Below are positions 61,324-64,000 of a DNA stretch of 64,000 bases, piece after piece (position 1 is the stretch's first letter; each line of letters opens with the position of its first letter). The stretch is from NCBI RefSeq assembly GCF_000156655.1, contig NZ_DS996843.1:205941-269940 (forward strand), in the 5' to 3' direction. The translations under genes and the position numbers were made by a program. Origin of the DNA: Holdemanella biformis DSM 3989 (lineage in GTDB: Bacteria; Bacillota_I; Bacilli_A; Erysipelotrichales; Erysipelotrichaceae). The notes beneath the pieces were generated by a model, which saw only the letters and a program-made list of their open reading frames with translations, ran no database searches and had not been told where the DNA came from.

Positions 61324-61728
61324 CTACATAATAGTATTCATACCAAGATACAGCACGATACAGTCTATATCTTCATTCCTACATACTTCTAAGGCTTCGA
61401 TATCAAGTTCAAATTCATGTTGTGTATGCTGAAACAAATTCTTATCCACCACAATAAAGTTATAGCAATAGGTACATTCCAAGAATGACATTTCTTCGTC
61501 CAGCGGAATGGAAAATAACAGCGGTAATTCCTGCTGTTTGTGTTCGACTTCTTCTAAAATTCTGCTCATTTTTTCATGGAAACGCTCAAAAGGATATTCG
61601 TCCCACTTTTCAAAATCACTGTTTGCCGTAAAGTCCAAATCAGCAAAAAATCTATCAATATTCAAGCAGATACCTTTAGTATTTTTTTCTGTTGTTTCAT
61701 TCATTAGTTGCATTTGTAAATAACCCAT
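61324..61728 (-). CDS. Conserved ICE protein upstream of mobT
   Basis: 134 acidic residues from MGYLQMQLMNETTEKN. AAGGAG lies 13 bases upstream, rather far. The frame opens to 61812, overlapping the FtsK-like gene. The sequence LEVCRNEDIDCIVLYLGMN shows no domain I recognise. Found between orf20 and orf21 in some Tn916 relatives. Confidence 0.6.
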   Translation of the reverse strand: MGYLQMQLMNETTEKNTKGICLNIDRFFADLDFTANSDFEKWDEYPFERFHEKMSRILEEVEHKQQELPLLFSIPLDEEMSFLECTYCYNFIVVDKNLFQHTQHEFELDIEALEVCRNEDIDCIVLYLGMNTIM

Positions 61729-61738
61729 AGTTATTCTT

Positions 61739-63118
61739 TCACTCCTTTTCTTGTTGTTCTGGCATGACTTGTCTTTCTTGTGCAAGCCTGCCGATTGTTT
61801 GTAAAAAATCATGTCCTTTCGGGACTAAAGGCGTGTAAAACTCACTGATAACGCTTATTCCCACATCACAATAGCCACGCCCCTTGATACGCTTCTGAAA
61901 AAACTGCTTTTTCACATCTGAACCGAACAGCATACCGTAACCTAATTCGCTGATACGCCCCAAGCCCACACGGAAATTGAAGTTATCTCTGATACCGTCT
62001 GAAAAATACTTTGCGTCTGGACGCTGGCAGGCGACGATAAGGAAATAACCTGCTTGTCGCCCTAACATAACGATTTTCTTTAACTGGCTAAGTAAGCTCA
62101 CGCTTTCCTTTGTCCCCAGCATTTCAAAAAACGCCACATATTCATCAAAGATAAGAAAGCAGGGTGGCAGTCCCAGATAGGCATAGTTTTTGCCCGTCTT
62201 ATAGTTCGGGTGTTGCTTCATTTCCTCGCTTCGCTGTACCATGCCCTCATAAAAGGCATTGACGCAATCTATCATTTCTTCTTTGGTATGATATACATTT
62301 CCCATAACTGTCCCTAAGTCTGCAAGGTCAGCGTTCTTCGGGTCTAAGATGTAAAGGACAGCGTCGGTATGCAGTAAGGCTTCAATGAGCGTCAGCAAAA
62401 AATAGGTTTTACCGCCACCCGTACCACCAGCAATCAGAGCGTGAGGGAGTGCGTCATATTCCCAGACAAGATTTTTCATCAGTCTAAGACAGCCGTTTTC
62501 TGCCCGTACTTCATCAATGGTAATGCGGTTCGCTATCATATCATAAAGCAGGGTATATTCGATATAGCCGTCATGCAGGGTCTTTTCGGTTAGCTCACAA
62601 TACAAGCCACTTTCCAATTTATCCTCTAACCGTAAAAGCTGGTCTTGATATTTTCCCAGCGTGATTTCACAGCGGATATGAAGCAGTCCCTTTTCCATTT
62701 GATAATAAATCTTTGGAAACCAGACGATTTTTTCCCTTGATCTGCTTTGCAGGTCAGTAAAAAAACCGCTGTCTTGTATGGTATCTGCTTCATACCACTT
62801 ATTTTCCAGTATCATTCGTGCCAGCTTTTGACGGTGCAGGAGCTTCTTGAAACTGTCGTAACAGAAGCGGTAATACAGAAAAGCGACCAATGCACAAACA
62901 CCAGTCGCTATCAGTATAGTTATGAAGTTGTAAGGGGAAAGCGTCAAGCCGTTTTCTAACAAGCTGAAATGTTCCCAATCGGTACGCATGAACTGTTTGA
63001 TATTGAGTAGCAAAAGAACCGCCACGAACACAAACAAAAGCGTCCCTATGGAAAAATGATAGACAAGGTGCTTGTCGCTGGCTCTGATACGGTGTCCTCT
63101 ATTCCAAATCTTTTGCAT
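61739..63118 (-). CDS. tcpA: FtsK/SpoIIIE coupling protein (Tn916 Orf21, TcpA)
   Basis: 459 residues, with two membrane helices near residues 24-43 and 65-85. Walker A is AGGTGGGKTYFLLTLIEAL and Walker B is FLIFDEYVAFFEML. It brings the relaxase-DNA complex to the mating channel. AAAGGAG precedes the ATG. Confidence 0.94.
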   Translation of the reverse strand: MQKIWNRGHRIRASDKHLVYHFSIGTLLFVFVAVLLLLNIKQFMRTDWEHFSLLENGLTLSPYNFITILIATGVCALVAFLYYRFCYDSFKKLLHRQKLARMILENKWYEADTIQDSGFFTDLQSRSREKIVWFPKIYYQMEKGLLHIRCEITLGKYQDQLLRLEDKLESGLYCELTEKTLHDGYIEYTLLYDMIANRITIDEVRAENGCLRLMKNLVWEYDALPHALIAGGTGGGKTYFLLTLIEALLHTDAVLYILDPKNADLADLGTVMGNVYHTKEEMIDCVNAFYEGMVQRSEEMKQHPNYKTGKNYAYLGLPPCFLIFDEYVAFFEMLGTKESVSLLSQLKKIVMLGRQAGYFLIVACQRPDAKYFSDGIRDNFNFRVGLGRISELGYGMLFGSDVKKQFFQKRIKGRGYCDVGISVISEFYTPLVPKGHDFLQTIGRLAQERQVMPEQQEKE

Positions 63119-63143
63119 AAATCAATCACTCCTTTCTGGGTAC

Positions 63144-63176
63144 GAAAAAAGCAGTCAATCCTAAGACTAACTGCTT
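63144..63176 (-). terminator. Terminator, copy B of a duplicated element
   Basis: AAGCAG and CTGCTT form a stem around GTTAGTCTTAGGATTGA, followed by TTTTTT on the minus strand. Twin of 59090-59122. Confidence 0.75.
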
Positions 63177-63182
63177 AAAATG

Positions 63183-63506
63183 TTATCTTTTTTCAATTAT
63201 AGTGTCGTCTTTATCCTTTATAATCCAACAGTCTTTTGCATAATCAAATTGAATTTTATAAGGTTCATTATCTATGAAACAATTAAGCTCGGCATATATT
63301 ATCTCATCTTCTATATACAGTTTAGGAATTTGTTTTTTTAAATTACTAAAAAATTCTTTAGAAGGTACATTATTTAATGTAGGGTAAACATTATTTGAAA
63401 TAAACCCTTTCAATAATTTATGATTATCAAAACCGACTTCTATATTATGAGATTTATTAGTTTCCCATGTTTCTATCCAACTAATATTATTTTTTGAAAT
63501 TTCCAT
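63183..63506 (-). CDS. Orphan insert protein, 107 aa
   Basis: Started at MEISKNNISWIETWETNK behind GGGAG. AT-rich, with a predicted mixed alpha/beta fold ending DCWIIKDKDDTIIEKR. It is not part of the core Tn916 order and splits orf21 from orf22. It ends in the duplicated terminator. The function is unknown; a small immunity or antitoxin-like protein is possible but not supported by a motif. Confidence 0.6.
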   Translation of the reverse strand: MEISKNNISWIETWETNKSHNIEVGFDNHKLLKGFISNNVYPTLNNVPSKEFFSNLKKQIPKLYIEDEIIYAELNCFIDNEPYKIQFDYAKDCWIIKDKDDTIIEKR

Positions 63507-63582
63507 GATATTCTCCCTTATTGAAATTATTTTATTTTGATTATACATCTGAAAATAAAGCTATACAAGGGTAAAAATCATA

Positions 63583-63951
63583 TTACTTACTTCTTACTTG
63601 CCCTTGTGAAGTACCGGCTTGATTGCCTTTATTCTTCAACACAATATCCTCTGCCTTTACATACCAGTCCACATCTGCACCCGTATAAGTCTTTCTTGAT
63701 ACAGTATCGGCTACTGGATTGACAAGTTCCACGACTGCATTGTACGGAAATTCCCTTAACGGTACTTCTGGCGGTACAGACACGGGGATAATTCCACCAT
63801 GCAGACTGCACTTCAAATCATAGATACGCTTTTTAAGCTGTGTACTCGGTGTCCCGTCCTCATTCTGCAAGAACACATCACGCACCGCTGTAAATTTTAA
63901 TTCTCCAAATGTTTTCTCTTTGTCAATGACAAACCCGTTTGATAATCTCAT
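63583..63951 (-). CDS. Tn916 Orf22-like (DUF961/YdcP) protein
   Basis: 122 residues: MRLSNGFVIDKEKTFGELKFTAVRDV, PYNAVVELVNPVADTVSRKTYTGADVDWYVKAEDIVL. The DUF961 family occurs as two adjacent paralogues (orf22/orf23) in Tn916. AAAGGAGTG precedes the start. The role in transfer is unknown. Confidence 0.92.
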   Translation of the reverse strand: MRLSNGFVIDKEKTFGELKFTAVRDVFLQNEDGTPSTQLKKRIYDLKCSLHGGIIPVSVPPEVPLREFPYNAVVELVNPVADTVSRKTYTGADVDWYVKAEDIVLKNKGNQAGTSQGQVRSK

Positions 63952-63966
63952 AAATTCTTCACTCCT

Positions 63967-64000
63967 TTACTTTTCTTCAACTGCTACAATATCATCAGCA
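63967..64000 (-). CDS. Tn916 Orf23-like protein, C-terminal end (runs off the right edge)
   Basis: Only the last ten codons (ADDIVAVEEK) are present. The ending and position match the DUF961 paralogue Orf23, just upstream of orf22. Confidence 0.7.
   Translation of the reverse strand, partial: ADDIVAVEEK

Larger units (their letters stand above)
45650..64000. mobile_element. Tn916/Tn5397-type integrative conjugative element (one end and most of its length)
   Basis: From the left end the element holds a TndX-like large serine recombinase, orf8- and orf7-like regulators, a BlaI/BlaR1-like cargo, then orf13 to orf22 homologues in Tn916 order, all on the minus strand, with the right end outside the window. 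Its base composition is visibly richer in G+C than the flanking chromosome. The left boundary lies somewhere in 45640-45668, between the last IID-like codon and the recombinase stop. The insertion is inside the operon II IID gene. Confidence 0.92.

Overview
The window is AT-rich, with strong AGGAGG-type ribosome binding sites, tightly packed same-strand operons, a CcpA-type cre site, mannose-family PTS operons and a Tn916-type conjugative element. This points to a low-G+C Firmicute. A gut Erysipelotrichia-like host is my best guess, but it is inference only. No rRNA, tRNA or CRISPR array was recognised.

Layout. (1) 1-1831: mobile debris, namely the start of a transposase-like gene and a frameshifted IS91-type transposase. 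(2) 1974-12935, minus strand: a housekeeping run rarA > AlbA_2/HATPase gene > tsaE > tsaB > rimI > tsaD > GNAT/gamma-carbonic-anhydrase fusion > DUF2974 hydrolase > GarR/HAD fusion > guaA. It supplies most of the tRNA t6A machinery, GMP synthesis and a recombination factor. (3) 12992-17507, minus: a MATE exporter and a cytidylate-kinase-like gene with related hairpin leaders, then a DUF4143 ATPase gene inserted behind pyrE. (4) 17620-21703, plus: a CBS protein, a CNNM/CBS membrane protein, xpt and a DUF885 lipoprotein peptidase. (5) 21743-25620: a Fic gene between repeat arrays, a phage terminase remnant, a truncated small gene, and a LacI regulator facing dead fragments of uxaA and kdgK.

(6) 26467-45640: two related catabolic operons on the minus strand. 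Operon I has PTS IIA-IIB-IIC-IID, a ChbG/YdjC deacetylase, a KDPG-type aldolase, a D-2-hydroxyacid dehydrogenase and a split transketolase. It is divergent from a degenerate LevR-like regulator. Operon II has PTS IID (truncated), a D-2-hydroxyacid dehydrogenase, a SIS isomerase, IIA, a PucR/CdaR-type regulator, IIB, a DapA-family lyase, deoC, a second split transketolase, a HAD phosphatase and a broken kdgK. Both look like systems that import and phosphorylate a sugar or sugar acid and cleave it by aldolase and transketolase chemistry; the substrate is not evident.

(7) ~45650-64000: one end of a Tn916/Tn5397-type integrative conjugative element, visibly richer in G+C. It is inserted into the 5' end of the operon II IID gene and runs off the right edge. 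It has a large serine recombinase (TndX-like), orf7/orf8-type regulators, a BlaI/BlaR1-like pair in the usual cargo slot, a full transfer module (orf13-orf22 type), two ArdA proteins and an oriT-like region.

The most unusual signals are: three unrelated orphan regulator- or toxin-like genes (AlbA_2/HATPase, DUF4143, Fic), each beside its own array of short phased repeats; paralogous leader RNAs before the kinase-like and MATE genes; two split-transketolase PTS operons of unknown substrate; and a BlaR1-like sensor whose extracellular domain is not a penicillin-binding domain.
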